Of a DNA stretch of 64,000 bases, positions 8,402 through 16,840 are shown one piece after another (the stretch's first letter is position 1; the number at the start of each line of letters is the position of its first letter). Below the pieces are notes generated by a model that saw nothing but the letters and a program-made list of their open reading frames with translations, was not told the DNA's origin and made no database searches. Origin of the DNA: RDYZ01 sp964518905. GTDB lineage: Bacteria; Cyanobacteriota; Cyanobacteriia; Cyanobacteriales; Geitlerinemataceae. The translations under genes were made by a program, and so were the position numbers. The stretch lies in NCBI GenBank assembly GCA_964518905.1, contig CAZFJL010000003.1, positions 1-64,000 on the forward strand, written 5' to 3'.

Positions 8402-9517
8402 ATGACCGTTCACTTTCCTCAGCGTTTGACGAAACACACTTCCCAGCTTGCGGCCATGATCGCGGCCACAACTTTGGGTCTGATCGTCCCCACGATCGCC
8501 AGCGCCCAGACCGGTGACACCCCGATCGTCCCCGAAACGATCACCACACCCAGCGCCACAGACACCGAAATCGTGCCGCTCAACCCGCTCGATCTCCGTC
8601 CCCTGGTCAGTGACAGCCCCCTCAGTATTCCCGGTCTCGAACGGACGATCGCCCAAGCCGACGCGGAAATCGCCGCTGAAGACTACGACACCGCTTACGA
8701 CACCCTGATCGACGCGCGTGCGACCAGCAACGCCCTCGCCGGTCACTACCAAAAACTATCGGGTCAATTTTCCGGCATCGATAACCGCATTTATGATGCA
8801 CACCGTGGCCGAGCCCTAGCCGCTGCCCAAATGCGCGACGCAGCCACCTACCGTCTCGCCTTTGTACACCAAGCCCGTGGCCAAGCGGAACTCGCCGTCC
8901 CGCTATTGCTGCAAGTGATCGCCTCCCAAAGCCCCACCCGAGAGCTAGGCCGCGACTCCTATAACTTGCTGTACGACCTCGGATTCGTGACCTTGCCGTA
9001 CATACCGGAGATGGCGAACACGACGGATGACGCCACGGACGAGGCGAATGTAAACGCCAGCGAAGCGGATAATCCAGAAACGGACGAGCCGATGATTCGT
9101 CCCCTCGAAGGCGGCATTCTCTCGACCAGTGGCCTCAGTCGCCTGATGCTCGATGCTGATACAGCGGTGAGCCTAGGAGACAATCGCGGCGCGATCGCCA
9201 AGCTCCAAGAGGCGCGACAACTGGCCAACGAGCTATCCGGGTTTTATCAGCAACTCACGAGTAGCTTTTCTGGCATCGATAACACGATTCACCAAATCCA
9301 TCGCACCAACGCCCTCGACACCGCCCAGGTACGCGACGAAGCCACCTATCGATTAGCTCTGCTATTCCGCGCTTCCGAAGCCCCTGAGCTGGCGGTTCCG
9401 CTCTTAATGGAAGTCATCACCTCCCAAAGTCCCACCCGTGATTTGGGTAAACAAGCCTACCGCCAACTGTTTGAACTCGGCTTTGTGGATGAGAACTACC
9501 CGCGCGGTCAGGTATAA
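8402..9517 (+). CDS. Exported protein made of two copies of one domain
   Basis: From the ATG at 8402 the product is about 371 residues (an upstream GTG at 8348 adds 18 proline-rich residues unlikely to be translated). A signal peptide with hydrophobic core LAAMIAATTLGLIVPTIASA and an AXA-like cleavage site is clear. The mature protein has two 123-residue units, encoded by about 8621-8992 and 9116-9490, joined by an acidic linker. A gapless hand alignment gives about 63 of 123 identical residues. Best-conserved segments are FSGIDN, RDxATYRLA, LAVPLL and SQSPTR. Predicted helical, TPR-like in feel, but I do not recognise the family. Likely periplasmic; function unknown. Confidence 0.8.
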   Translation: MTVHFPQRLTKHTSQLAAMIAATTLGLIVPTIASAQTGDTPIVPETITTPSATDTEIVPLNPLDLRPLVSDSPLSIPGLERTIAQADAEIAAEDYDTAYDTLIDARATSNALAGHYQKLSGQFSGIDNRIYDAHRGRALAAAQMRDAATYRLAFVHQARGQAELAVPLLLQVIASQSPTRELGRDSYNLLYDLGFVTLPYIPEMANTTDDATDEANVNASEADNPETDEPMIRPLEGGILSTSGLSRLMLDADTAVSLGDNRGAIAKLQEARQLANELSGFYQQLTSSFSGIDNTIHQIHRTNALDTAQVRDEATYRLALLFRASEAPELAVPLLMEVITSQSPTRDLGKQAYRQLFELGFVDENYPRGQV

Positions 9518-9553
9518 CGGGATCATCATCGCCATGCTGTTGGAGGTTTCGCC

Positions 9554-10138
9554 ATGCTTGTCTTTGTCGTGATCACGATTATTGTGCTGGTGGCCGGTTT
9601 TGTCGTGCTCCAGCAAGGACAGCTTGGCGGTCGCGCTCCCGCTCCAGAATTGCCCTCGCTCGATCGCAATGTGTTCACGCTTCAGATCGGCGATATCGTC
9701 CAGTACGATCTGCGCGACTGGGTGGTCGAGGGCAAGCTGATTTATACCGAAGATGGGTTTTCCTGGTGTGAGTATATGGTGCAGGACGGCGATGATATTC
9801 GCTGGCTGTCGGTGTCGGAAGATGACACGGTGGAGGTCTCGTGGCTGCAAACGGTGACGGATCTCGAAATTAGCGGCACGCCGCCGGAGACGATCGACTA
9901 CAACGGCATTACGTACGAGCAGGAGGATGACGGTACGGCGAGCATGAAGCGGATCGGCACGGTGCAGCGCAAGCGTGCGGAGTCTTGCCGGTATTACGAC
10001 TACGAGGGATCGGAGCGTCAGGTGTTGTCGATCGAGAATTGGGATGGCGATATTGAGGTGTCAGTCGGACGATCGATTCGCCCGTCGGAGTTAACGTTGC
10101 TCCCCGGTTCCGGCGAAACCGTCTACCGCGAGTATTAA
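9554..10138 (+). CDS. DUF4178 domain protein, membrane-anchored
   Basis: A 194-residue protein with a single N-terminal membrane segment (LVFVVITIIVLVAGFVVLQ, residues 2-20) and an acidic soluble domain with the pattern of DUF4178: QIGDIVQYDLRDWVVEGKL, EDGFSWCEYMV, and a late WDGDIEVSVGRSIRPSELTL block. DUF4178 proteins have no assigned function; in other bacteria they occur near membrane-stress and spermidine-synthase-like genes. It follows the duplicated-domain exported gene by 36 bases on the same strand, so the two may form an operon. Confidence 0.75.
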   Translation: MLVFVVITIIVLVAGFVVLQQGQLGGRAPAPELPSLDRNVFTLQIGDIVQYDLRDWVVEGKLIYTEDGFSWCEYMVQDGDDIRWLSVSEDDTVEVSWLQTVTDLEISGTPPETIDYNGITYEQEDDGTASMKRIGTVQRKRAESCRYYDYEGSERQVLSIENWDGDIEVSVGRSIRPSELTLLPGSGETVYREY

Positions 10139-10179
10139 ACGTGAAGATGAAACGCGAATATTAAACAAACAAAACAGCA

Positions 10180-10521
10180 CTAATAGCGCGGCAAGCTCGC
10201 ATCGACCCGCACGGCGTAGGCATCAATGCCGCCGCTAAGGTTATACACATCCGTAAATCCTTGGGATTGCAGCCACTGGCACAGGTGCAACGATCGAATC
10301 CCGTGGTGACACATGACGATCGTTTTGCAGTCGCGATCGAACTGAGTCATCACGCGATCGACCCAGTCGCGCGACTCGCTCATCGGCAACACCCAAAACT
10401 GTGGAATCGCCACAATCTCCACCTCTTGCCGCTCACGCACATCGATAAGCTGTACAGGCGTGGTCTCATCGGCCAGCACTAAGGCCAGATCGTTCGGCTC
10501 GATCGAAGGAATCATCGGCAT
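10180..10521 (-). CDS. Single-domain rhodanese
   Basis: A 113-residue rhodanese domain. The active-site loop CHHGIR (CxxGxR form) follows VDRVMTQFDRDCKTIVM, placing the persulfide-forming cysteine near residue 70. The typical start VQLIDVRERQEVEIV and end GFTDVYNLSGGIDAY are present. Such proteins transfer or bind sulfane sulfur; the acceptor is unknown. No signal peptide, so cytoplasmic. A hairpin element (10580-10699) separates it from the upstream sulfite-oxidase-like gene on the same strand. Confidence 0.9.
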   Translation of the reverse strand: MPMIPSIEPNDLALVLADETTPVQLIDVRERQEVEIVAIPQFWVLPMSESRDWVDRVMTQFDRDCKTIVMCHHGIRSLHLCQWLQSQGFTDVYNLSGGIDAYAVRVDASLPRY

Positions 10522-10579
10522 TTTGTACGTTACTTCGTACGTTAAATTGTGTACTTTTCGCTAGGTTTGCCCCGACGGT

Positions 10580-10699
10580 TTTATCGTCAGTTCAATTATT
10601 TTCAGAACACCCTGAGAGCGTTGAGCGGAGTCGAAATGCGGTTTGCGAGCAAGCAGAATAGAGTCGATATGTCTCGTTTTTTATTGAACTGACGATAAA
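10580..10699. repeat. 120-bp palindromic element, shared-core family copy 2
   Basis: Perfect 17-base outer inverted repeats (10580-10596 and 10683-10699, TTTATCGTCAGTTCAAT and its complement) enclose the core seen at 1993-2014 and 62461-62482. Here the core arms are GCGTT (10618-10622) and AATGC (10635-10639), a base change on each side relative to the other copies that keeps pairing. The outer arms share no similarity with the other two copies. Confidence 0.8.
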
Positions 10700-10719
10700 C
10701 ATCCAAACTTCAAAGACCA

Positions 10720-11319
10720 CTACCAACTACTGCTGTAGCGCTCTTCTGCAAACGGCTCACCGTGCGAATGGTAGCCGTTACGCTCCCAAAACCCTAACTC
10801 TTCCCCGCTGAGAAACTCCAAGCCGTTAATCCACTTGGCGCTTTTCCAGGCGTATAGATGCGGTACAACCAGACGCAGCGGGCCACCATGATCCGGGGGC
10901 AACGGCTCGCCCTCTAGCTCGAAGGCGAAGAAGTTTTCAGCGCGATCGAGATCCGCCAGGGCGATATTAGTGGTGTAACCACCGTAGCAATGCTGCATTA
11001 CATGCTGGGCGGCAGGGTCAAGCTCGCATAGCGCCAGCAAATCCCGCACCTTGAACCCGCGCCATTGCACATCCAGCTTGGACCAGCGGGTGACGCAGTG
11101 AAAATCCGCCGTGAATTTATGCTGAGGTAATGCCATCAGGTCGTCCCACTTCAGGATTTTTGGTTCGGCCAAACCCCACACCTTGAACTCCCAGGTCGCA
11201 AGATCAATATCCGGCGTGCTGCCGTAGGTCATGATCGGAAAACCGTTCGTCAAATGCTGACCGGGCGGTACGCGATCGTCCATCGATGAATCCGGCTTTT
11301 TGAAAAATTTTCCTAGCAT
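10720..11319 (-). CDS. Sulfite-oxidase-like molybdopterin oxidoreductase
   Basis: A 199-residue protein with the core molybdopterin-binding domain of the sulfite oxidase/YedY superfamily. The presumed Mo-coordinating cysteine lies in ADFHCVTRWSKLDVQWRG (near residue 77). The downstream segments HGGPLRLVVPHLYAWKSAKW and GYHSHGEPF are typical. There is no Tat signal peptide and no heme or dimerisation domain, so it is a short, probably cytoplasmic version. Substrate unknown; the next gene downstream on this strand encodes a rhodanese, which could hint at sulfur chemistry. Confidence 0.9.
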   Translation of the reverse strand: MLGKFFKKPDSSMDDRVPPGQHLTNGFPIMTYGSTPDIDLATWEFKVWGLAEPKILKWDDLMALPQHKFTADFHCVTRWSKLDVQWRGFKVRDLLALCELDPAAQHVMQHCYGGYTTNIALADLDRAENFFAFELEGEPLPPDHGGPLRLVVPHLYAWKSAKWINGLEFLSGEELGFWERNGYHSHGEPFAEERYSSSW

Positions 11320-11454
11320 GGGTAGAGCCTAAAACAGTACAAAACGTTCAGAGAATGTCTAACAAAACACTGCCATCCGAAAACTCACGTATTGCAAGCT
11401 TCTAGCTGGCTTGCAACCAAGATGGTTACGATACCGGAGGATTGTCCATGCCGG

Positions 11455-12834
11455 TTAAGCATTCTCCGCCCGCAGCATGGGGCGACGCGTCGAAACCTTC
11501 GCCGTATTAAACCGCTGAGAGATTTCCGACACGATTTTTTTATCCGTCGTGAACAAGCCAGGATCATTTGTGCCATGACCGCCGATATCACAGAGGAAAT
11601 GCTGACCTCCCAGTAGCGCCCAACTGCGATCGCAGACGATCAGCTTCTCGCGTGTGCCGATCAGTTTCAGATGAAGCCGCTTGTAGCGCTTGCGGAGGCG
11701 TAGTAGTTCCGGCAGTGCGCCGTACAGTTCGTCCGGGTCACAATCGGGCTGATAGCGCCAGCCGCCATCTTTCAGCACGATCGGACGTGAACAGTTCGCG
11801 CCCTTGCCGATATCGATGCGATCGCCCCAACCAATACTGACAAATAAATTCTGTTCGAGGGCTTCGGCGAGCACCGCTAGGAAACGCGGTAATTGTGGCT
11901 TATTCGGCAGCCAGGGCGTCACAATGATCAACCGATCATTCGCCTCACGGATCGCCTTGAATAACAGATCCGTCCGATCGTTTTGGCTGACCTGATATTG
12001 ATAGGGCAACACCTGTTCGAGACGATGGTCGATTTGTTCGATCCACTTTTGGGGCGAATTGTCGCGCATCTGACGGATGTTGTAGGCGAGGCGCTGAATC
12101 TGCGGCTGCACCGTGCCTTGGTACTGCTGTTCGATCAGGTCTACCCGTTCATCGAGTCGATCGATGTTGTACTGCAATGGCGTGAGATCGATCGTCGTTG
12201 ACACGGCAGACATGGCGGGCACGACGGAGCCGGGAGGCTGGCGCATCATGGCGTTCGCAGGCATCTCGGCCAGACCACGGGGCAGGGCTTGAGGCAGATC
12301 GGTAACCGTTTGGCGTAACTGAGCCAACTCGCCACGAATTTCTTCAAAGGTGGCGTTGGTGTAGTCGTTGAGGTTATAGACCCCTTGGCGGACGATCGAA
12401 AACGCCTCTTTAATTTTCTCGCGATCTTCCTCGGCAGCCGTGGCGATCGTCTCCTGGCGCTGCTGCATCTGCACCAGGGCGGCATTGACGCGATACAGGT
12501 AATCCTCAATTTCGAGGACGCGATCGCCAATCGGCAACGCGTGCAGCGCGGTGGTGAGGTTATTGAGATCCGTGCGTAGGTGATCGGCTTGGCGGACGGC
12601 AGCAACGGCATGGGTGCGGGCGCTCTGAATCCGATGTGTACGGTTGATGATGTTGAAGCCGATCGCAAAAATGGGCGGCACGATCGCAAACGCCGCCTGT
12701 TTAAAAATAAGCGACAGAGCAACCCCAGCTCCACAACCAATCACAGCGATCGTCTCGGCGGTATCGGCCCAAGTACGATCGCGATTTACGTTCAGATCAG
12801 CCTTGGAAAACGGGACTTTTGCGGGTTTGCCCAT
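11455..12834 (-). CDS. Membrane/coiled-coil protein with degenerate phospholipase-D-like domain
   Basis: A 459-residue protein of unclear function. Two hydrophobic segments lie near residues 27-62 (TIAVIGCGAGVALSLIF and FAIVPPIFAIGFNII). A long, heptad-rich, probably coiled-coil region follows at about 65-290. The C-terminal 160 residues resemble a PLD-like domain: AIREANDRLIIVTPWLPNK, then REKLIVCDRSWALLGGQHF. In that last motif the usual HxKxxxxD is RxKxxxxD, so the catalytic histidine is missing and only one motif is seen. A scaffolding or binding role on the cytoplasmic membrane face is my inference. It stands alone. Confidence 0.7.
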   Translation of the reverse strand: MGKPAKVPFSKADLNVNRDRTWADTAETIAVIGCGAGVALSLIFKQAAFAIVPPIFAIGFNIINRTHRIQSARTHAVAAVRQADHLRTDLNNLTTALHALPIGDRVLEIEDYLYRVNAALVQMQQRQETIATAAEEDREKIKEAFSIVRQGVYNLNDYTNATFEEIRGELAQLRQTVTDLPQALPRGLAEMPANAMMRQPPGSVVPAMSAVSTTIDLTPLQYNIDRLDERVDLIEQQYQGTVQPQIQRLAYNIRQMRDNSPQKWIEQIDHRLEQVLPYQYQVSQNDRTDLLFKAIREANDRLIIVTPWLPNKPQLPRFLAVLAEALEQNLFVSIGWGDRIDIGKGANCSRPIVLKDGGWRYQPDCDPDELYGALPELLRLRKRYKRLHLKLIGTREKLIVCDRSWALLGGQHFLCDIGGHGTNDPGLFTTDKKIVSEISQRFNTAKVSTRRPMLRAENA

Positions 12835-13162
12835 GGGAGATTTTCTGTGCCTGCGGAGGTTGGAAGAGTCGATCGCGTCATGGTACTCGGCGAAAAATTC
12901 GCGTGACCGATGCGTACCTGAATTTGCGAGTGAATTATAGCAAACGAAACTTTTGGGCTTTCGTCTGATCTCAGACTCAATGTGATCTCAAATGACGATC
13001 AGGCATCCGAAAATCTGCAACGATTCGCGCAATTTCCCGATCGTTCTGTAGAATCCTGGCAAAGAATGAGAATCATTCTCGCATTCGGTTTACGATAGAG
13101 ATGATTTTAGGCTTATCCCGCGTTCGTTGTTCTGTTCTCCTATATTCCTTCTCCCACTGGTC
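12835..13162. other. Intergenic region, divergent promoters
   Basis: This 328-base space separates the divergent PLD-like gene and the metal transporter operon. It is more AT-rich than its surroundings and contains the Fur-family palindrome at 13062-13080. No gene seen. Confidence 0.5.
13062..13080. promoter_or_regulatory. Fur-family operator (Fur/Zur-type box)
   Basis: GAGAATCATTCTC at 13068-13080 is a perfect 6-1-6 palindrome. The 19 bases from 13062 match the classical Fur consensus at 15 of 19 positions by eye. It lies about 85-100 bases before the ATG of the metal ABC transporter ATPase gene, where a metal-dependent repressor would be expected. Sequence alone does not tell Fur from Zur or Mur. 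Confidence 0.7.
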
Positions 13163-14050
13163 ATGCTAGATCTCTGCTGCGTCTCCGTTCAGTATCAAGG
13201 GATTCGCGCCCTAACGGATGTCTGTTTGACTCTAAATCGCGGTCAGCTTATTGGCTTGGTGGGGCCCAACGGTGCGGGGAAAAGTTCGTTGATTAAGGCG
13301 ATTCTGAATTTGGTCGATCGCAGCGGGACGGTCACGCTCGATGAACGCCCGGTGACCTGTCAATCCAAGCGCATCGCCTACGTTCCCCAACGATCGCAAA
13401 TTGATTGGTACTACCCCATTTCAGCGAAAAATGCCGTACTAACGGCGCAAACGGCGCATATGGGCTGGTGGCGTGGTTTTTCGTCCCAGGCGAAGGCGAT
13501 CGTCCGCGAGGCAATGGAGCGACTAGAGGTTTGGGATTTACGCGATCGGCAAATTGGCGAGTTATCCGGCGGCCAGCAGCAGCGTGTATTTTTGGCGCGG
13601 GCGTTAGCGCAACAGGCCGACGTCTTTTTACTGGATGAACCGCTCGGCGGTGTCGATCGTCAATCCGAGCAAATCGTGCGGACACTGCTGGCGGAGTTGC
13701 GCGATGCCAATAAAATTGTGGTGGTGTGTACCCACGAATGGGGCGACGAGCTGAGTGTGTACGATCGCCTAGTGTTAATCGACGGCCACGTAATTGCAGA
13801 CGGCACGCCCGCAACGGTGTTAACGCCGGAACACCTCACCCGAGCTTACGGGCGCGGTTTACACCTCGTCGGCTGCACCCATCCCACCCCTCTCACCCAA
13901 GCCCTGAGCCAAACTCTGACCCAAAACTCTAGCAATTTCCAAAACTCCACCAATTTCCAAAACTCCACCACAAGCATAAACATGATTCCCGTTCCGGGGC
14001 ATGACACCGACACCGCACGAGAGCGACAACCCCAGCAGCCCGCCTCATAG
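13163..14050 (+). CDS. Metal ABC transporter ATPase (MntA/ZnuC-like)
   Basis: About 295 residues from the ATG at 13163 (MLDLCCVSVQYQG); an upstream TTG at 13127 is unlikely. Walker A GPNGAGKS, signature LSGGQQQR and Walker B VFLLDEP are intact, in the metal-chelate ATPase order (Q-loop VPQRSQIDWYYP). It powers import of a transition metal with the permease encoded 51 bases downstream. The Fur-family box in front suggests repression by Zn, Mn or Fe. No substrate-binding protein gene is adjacent. The last 50 residues are unusual: a Gln/Asn/Ser/Thr-rich tail containing a perfect 18-bp DNA duplication at 13933-13968. Confidence 0.9.
   Translation: MLDLCCVSVQYQGIRALTDVCLTLNRGQLIGLVGPNGAGKSSLIKAILNLVDRSGTVTLDERPVTCQSKRIAYVPQRSQIDWYYPISAKNAVLTAQTAHMGWWRGFSSQAKAIVREAMERLEVWDLRDRQIGELSGGQQQRVFLARALAQQADVFLLDEPLGGVDRQSEQIVRTLLAELRDANKIVVVCTHEWGDELSVYDRLVLIDGHVIADGTPATVLTPEHLTRAYGRGLHLVGCTHPTPLTQALSQTLTQNSSNFQNSTNFQNSTTSINMIPVPGHDTDTARERQPQQPAS
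13933..13968 (+). repeat. 18-bp tandem duplication inside the ATPase tail
   Basis: CAATTTCCAAAACTCCAC occurs twice in a row (13933-13950, 13951-13968) without mismatch, keeping the reading frame and adding a second NFQNST-like unit to the C-terminal tail. Confidence 0.9.
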
Positions 14051-14101
14051 CCCTTTCCCTCCCCCCTTTCGGCCTTAAAACTTAATCCGTCAAACTGCCC
14101 C

Positions 14102-14941
14102 GTGCTCAATTTTGTGCTCGATCCGCTGCACTACGAATTTTTTCGCAACGCCGCGATCGTTGGTGTCACGATCGGTGTACTGTGCCCGATCGTCGGCAGC
14201 TACCTCGTGGTGCAGCGCATGACCCTCCTGGGCAACGTCATCTCCCATGCGGTGTTACCCGGTCTCGTCCTCGCCAATTTTCTCGGCCTCGATCTCCTCC
14301 TGGGCGCATTTCTCGCCGGATCATTCAGCACCGGCCTCATGTCCTGGATTCAGACCCAACCGCGTATCCGCCCGGATGCTGCGATGGCGTTGACCCTATC
14401 TACCTTTTTCGCCCTCGGCATTGCCCTCAGTTCGCTGCTCGACTCACGCCTTGATCTCGAAGCGCTACTGTTCGGCGACCTGCTCGGCGTGACGACCCGC
14501 GACACGATCGAAACCGGCGTGATCACCGCGATCGTGATCCTGGCGATCGTCCTGCACTACAAAGAACTCCTGTTCTATACCTTTGATCCGATCGGCGCCA
14601 AAGCCGCCGGACTGCCGACCCGTCGCATTCACCTTGGACTCGTGGTGCTTGTGACGCTCACGATCGTCGCCAGCATGAAAACCGTCGGCGTTTTACTGGT
14701 GGTATCGATGTTGGTCGGCCCTGCGGTGACGGCCTACCTCCTCGTGAAGGAACTCCATCAGATGATGATTTTGGGCGTTATCTTGGGAGTGTTGGCGAAT
14801 CTGGTCGGCCTGCTCTTGAGCTATCACCTGGATCTACCCTCCGGCGCGGCGATCGCGATCGTGACGTTCATGCTATTCGTGATCGCTTTTGTGTGGACAA
14901 ACTGGCGCGATCGCCGTCTTGAGCTGCCGGGACGGAAGTAG
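14102..14941 (+). CDS. Metal ABC transporter permease (ABC-3 family)
   Basis: A 279-residue membrane protein with about eight hydrophobic segments and a GTG start (MLNFVLDPLHYEFFRNA). Family hallmarks are VVQRMTLLGNVISHAVLPG (residues 38-56), ALGIALSSLL and FDPIGAKAAGLPTRRI. ABC-3 permeases (MntB, ZnuB) import Mn, Zn or Fe across the plasma membrane together with the ATPase encoded just upstream. The pair is transcribed together behind the Fur-family box; metal specificity cannot be read from the permease. Confidence 0.93.
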   Translation: MLNFVLDPLHYEFFRNAAIVGVTIGVLCPIVGSYLVVQRMTLLGNVISHAVLPGLVLANFLGLDLLLGAFLAGSFSTGLMSWIQTQPRIRPDAAMALTLSTFFALGIALSSLLDSRLDLEALLFGDLLGVTTRDTIETGVITAIVILAIVLHYKELLFYTFDPIGAKAAGLPTRRIHLGLVVLVTLTIVASMKTVGVLLVVSMLVGPAVTAYLLVKELHQMMILGVILGVLANLVGLLLSYHLDLPSGAAIAIVTFMLFVIAFVWTNWRDRRLELPGRK

Positions 14942-15061
14942 GGATTCAGTCCTCTCTAGATTTAGAGACACACACCCGAAGGAACGCGCCTCATTTCTAC
15001 ACACAAATAGTGCATTTGATGTAAGCCCAAACAATGCCTCAAAGGCAGAAGGAGGCGACTC

Positions 15062-15367
15062 ATGCAACTTTCTTATCGTGGCGTCCAGTACGAATACATT
15101 CCCCCCGTAGTCGAAACCGCTTCGAGTGATATCGCGGGTCAGTACGACGGCATAGACCTACGTTTTCGTCATCTGCGTCATCAACATAAAACGCCCACAC
15201 AACAAGCCACTATTGACCTGAAATATCGTGGTCTTGCTTACAGCACAGCAGCCGAAAATCAAGCCCGTGCCTGGACGATTCAGCGCGGACACCGCCACGA
15301 AAATCGTCAGCGATCAATGCTCGATCGCCTACGAGCGGAGGTCATTGGTTCAGATCTAAAATCATGA
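15062..15367 (+). CDS. DUF4278 domain protein
   Basis: A 101-residue protein starting MQLSYRGVQYEYIPP, the hallmark of DUF4278, a cyanobacteria-specific family. A second copy of the motif is visible (IDLKYRGLAYST near residues 60-71), so the protein carries two YRGxxY units. The C-terminus is rich in Arg and His (RGHRHENRQRSMLDRLR), suggesting a basic, possibly nucleic-acid-binding tail; this is inference. Such proteins are often stress-induced. A GGAGG-type ribosome site (AGAAGGAGG) precedes the ATG at normal distance. It ends before a T-run hairpin at 15446-15465. Confidence 0.75.
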   Translation: MQLSYRGVQYEYIPPVVETASSDIAGQYDGIDLRFRHLRHQHKTPTQQATIDLKYRGLAYSTAAENQARAWTIQRGHRHENRQRSMLDRLRAEVIGSDLKS

Positions 15368-15445
15368 TGATGACGGTTGACTGACAGGTCGATCGGGGAC
15401 AAATGATCGCCGATTTTGCACGATAACCGAAAAGTCCTGAAAGCC

Positions 15446-15465
15446 CGACATCTGTCGTTTTTTTT
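15446..15465 (+). terminator. Small hairpin with T-run
   Basis: CGAC-ATCT-GTCG followed by eight T residues. A wider inverted repeat (AAGTCCTG at 15432-15439 and CAGGACTT at 15475-15482) encloses it. Likely terminator of the DUF4278 gene. Confidence 0.55.
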
Positions 15466-15669
15466 GCTGTTTGACAGGACTTAGGTTAATGGTCGAATTT
15501 ATGGCGAGTCGGGGTCGGAGCAAGCGTGATGTTGAAATACAATCCGCTACAGTAAATATTACAAGGATTGCGTGGTTCTAAATCCATCATGCTGCCTGTG
15601 GCGCATTACCCTGTAAAAGCTCATTTCAGCCCAATTCTGCACCTATATTTATCGAACCTATCGAACCCT

Positions 15670-16551
15670 ATGCAAGTCACCACCTTTGCCAAAAAACACC
15701 CGTGGGAAGTCGGCATTTTCGCCGCCGTCGCCGTTCTCTATGTGCCACTCATCATCCACTGGTGTGATGGTTGGCTGAATAAAAGCATCAGCATTGAGCA
15801 TGAATACTTTAGCCACGGCTTAATTGGTCTGCCCTTTGCGGCCTATATTGCGTGGACGAGTCGCGATCGCTGGAATGATTTACCCGATCGCTTTAGCCCG
15901 ATCGGTGCGGCCTGCCTCGGCCTGAGCATTGCGTTTTACGCCAGCCACATTTGGGATTTCGTTAACATGTCGTTTCCCCTGACGCTGCTCGGGCTGGTGC
16001 TGTGCTTGAAAGGCGTGCCGGGAATGAAGCTCCTTGGATTTCCCCTCGTCTTGGTTGCCCTCGCCTCGCCGAACAATGTCCCCTACCTGATTGCCCCCTA
16101 CACCCTGCCGCTGCAAAAGTTCATTGCGGGCACGGCGGGGCTGATGCTGTCGCAGTCGGGAATTGATGTGGAAGTACGCGGCATTTTGCTATATGTCAAC
16201 GATCGTATCGTCGAGGTTGCGCCCTACTGTGCGGGACTGAAGATGCTGTTTACGACGCTGTATGTGGCGCTGATGCTGCTGTTTTGGACGGGAGCAACGG
16301 AGTCGCGCAAGACGATCGTGGCGTTTTTGGTTGGAGCCGTAGGGCTGAGTGTGACGGTCAATATTATTCGTAATACGCTGCTGACCTATTTCCACGGATC
16401 GGGTAACGATGCGATGTTTCATTGGCTGCATGAAAGCTGGGGCGGCGACATGATGTCGGCGATTATGCTGCTGTTGCTGATCCCGATGCTGAACGGCCTG
16501 GAATGGTTACGGCATCGCTTCACGGGGCCGGATATGATGGGCGAACTTTAG
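15670..16551 (+). CDS. crtB: Cyanoexosortase B (exosortase-family transpeptidase)
   Basis: About 293 residues from the ATG at 15670 (MQVTTFAKKHPWEVG); a TTG at 15568 would give an implausible extension. Eight or so membrane segments. The exosortase catalytic set is present: Cys in EVAPYCAGLKMLF, Arg in VNIIRNTLLTYFHG, and His in FHWLHESWGGD. Exosortases cut and attach PEP-CTERM-type proteins at the outer side of the membrane and are genetically tied to exopolysaccharide genes, as here, where glycosyltransferases follow. The assignment to the cyanobacterial B class is by recall. I see no PEP-CTERM target protein in this window. Confidence 0.8.
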   Translation: MQVTTFAKKHPWEVGIFAAVAVLYVPLIIHWCDGWLNKSISIEHEYFSHGLIGLPFAAYIAWTSRDRWNDLPDRFSPIGAACLGLSIAFYASHIWDFVNMSFPLTLLGLVLCLKGVPGMKLLGFPLVLVALASPNNVPYLIAPYTLPLQKFIAGTAGLMLSQSGIDVEVRGILLYVNDRIVEVAPYCAGLKMLFTTLYVALMLLFWTGATESRKTIVAFLVGAVGLSVTVNIIRNTLLTYFHGSGNDAMFHWLHESWGGDMMSAIMLLLLIPMLNGLEWLRHRFTGPDMMGEL

Positions 16552-16623
16552 GGTTTTGTTCGAGATGTTTCAAGCCGATCCTGCCTAATTCCGAGCCCGC
16601 TATAGAGAGGCCAAAGATTTAGC

Positions 16624-16807
16624 GGGATCACCGCAACGAATATTGTCATCGCCAACATCATTGGAACCGGGGTTTTTACTCAGTCTTTGGATTTTGCTGT
16701 TCGTGCTGCGGGGCAATCCGATCGAGTCCTGTGTTGGCCTCGCAACCGTGGCGATCGGCCTACGGGTCTATCGCTTTGCCCGCCATGCCGGTAAGGTAGC
16801 CTCCTAG
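16624..16807 (+). pseudogene. Deletion scar of an APC-family amino-acid permease
   Basis: The frame from 16624 reads GITATNIVIANIIGTGVF, which matches the first transmembrane segment of APC-superfamily amino-acid permeases. Shifting frame near 16679, the sequence reads LSLWILLFVLRGNPIESC and onward to a stop at 16805-16807, which matches the last two membrane segments of the same family. The two ends are joined with everything between deleted, plus a frame change. No product is expected. The remnant lies in the polysaccharide region between crtB and the GT4 gene. Confidence 0.7.
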
Positions 16808-16840
16808 CTGCCTGTCTGCCACGATTCTGATCCCTGCCCC

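Noticed and set aside
15568..15669. Longer N-terminus for cyanoexosortase B
   Set aside because: The extension starts at TTG and contains no features of the family; ATG 15670 gives the usual beginning.
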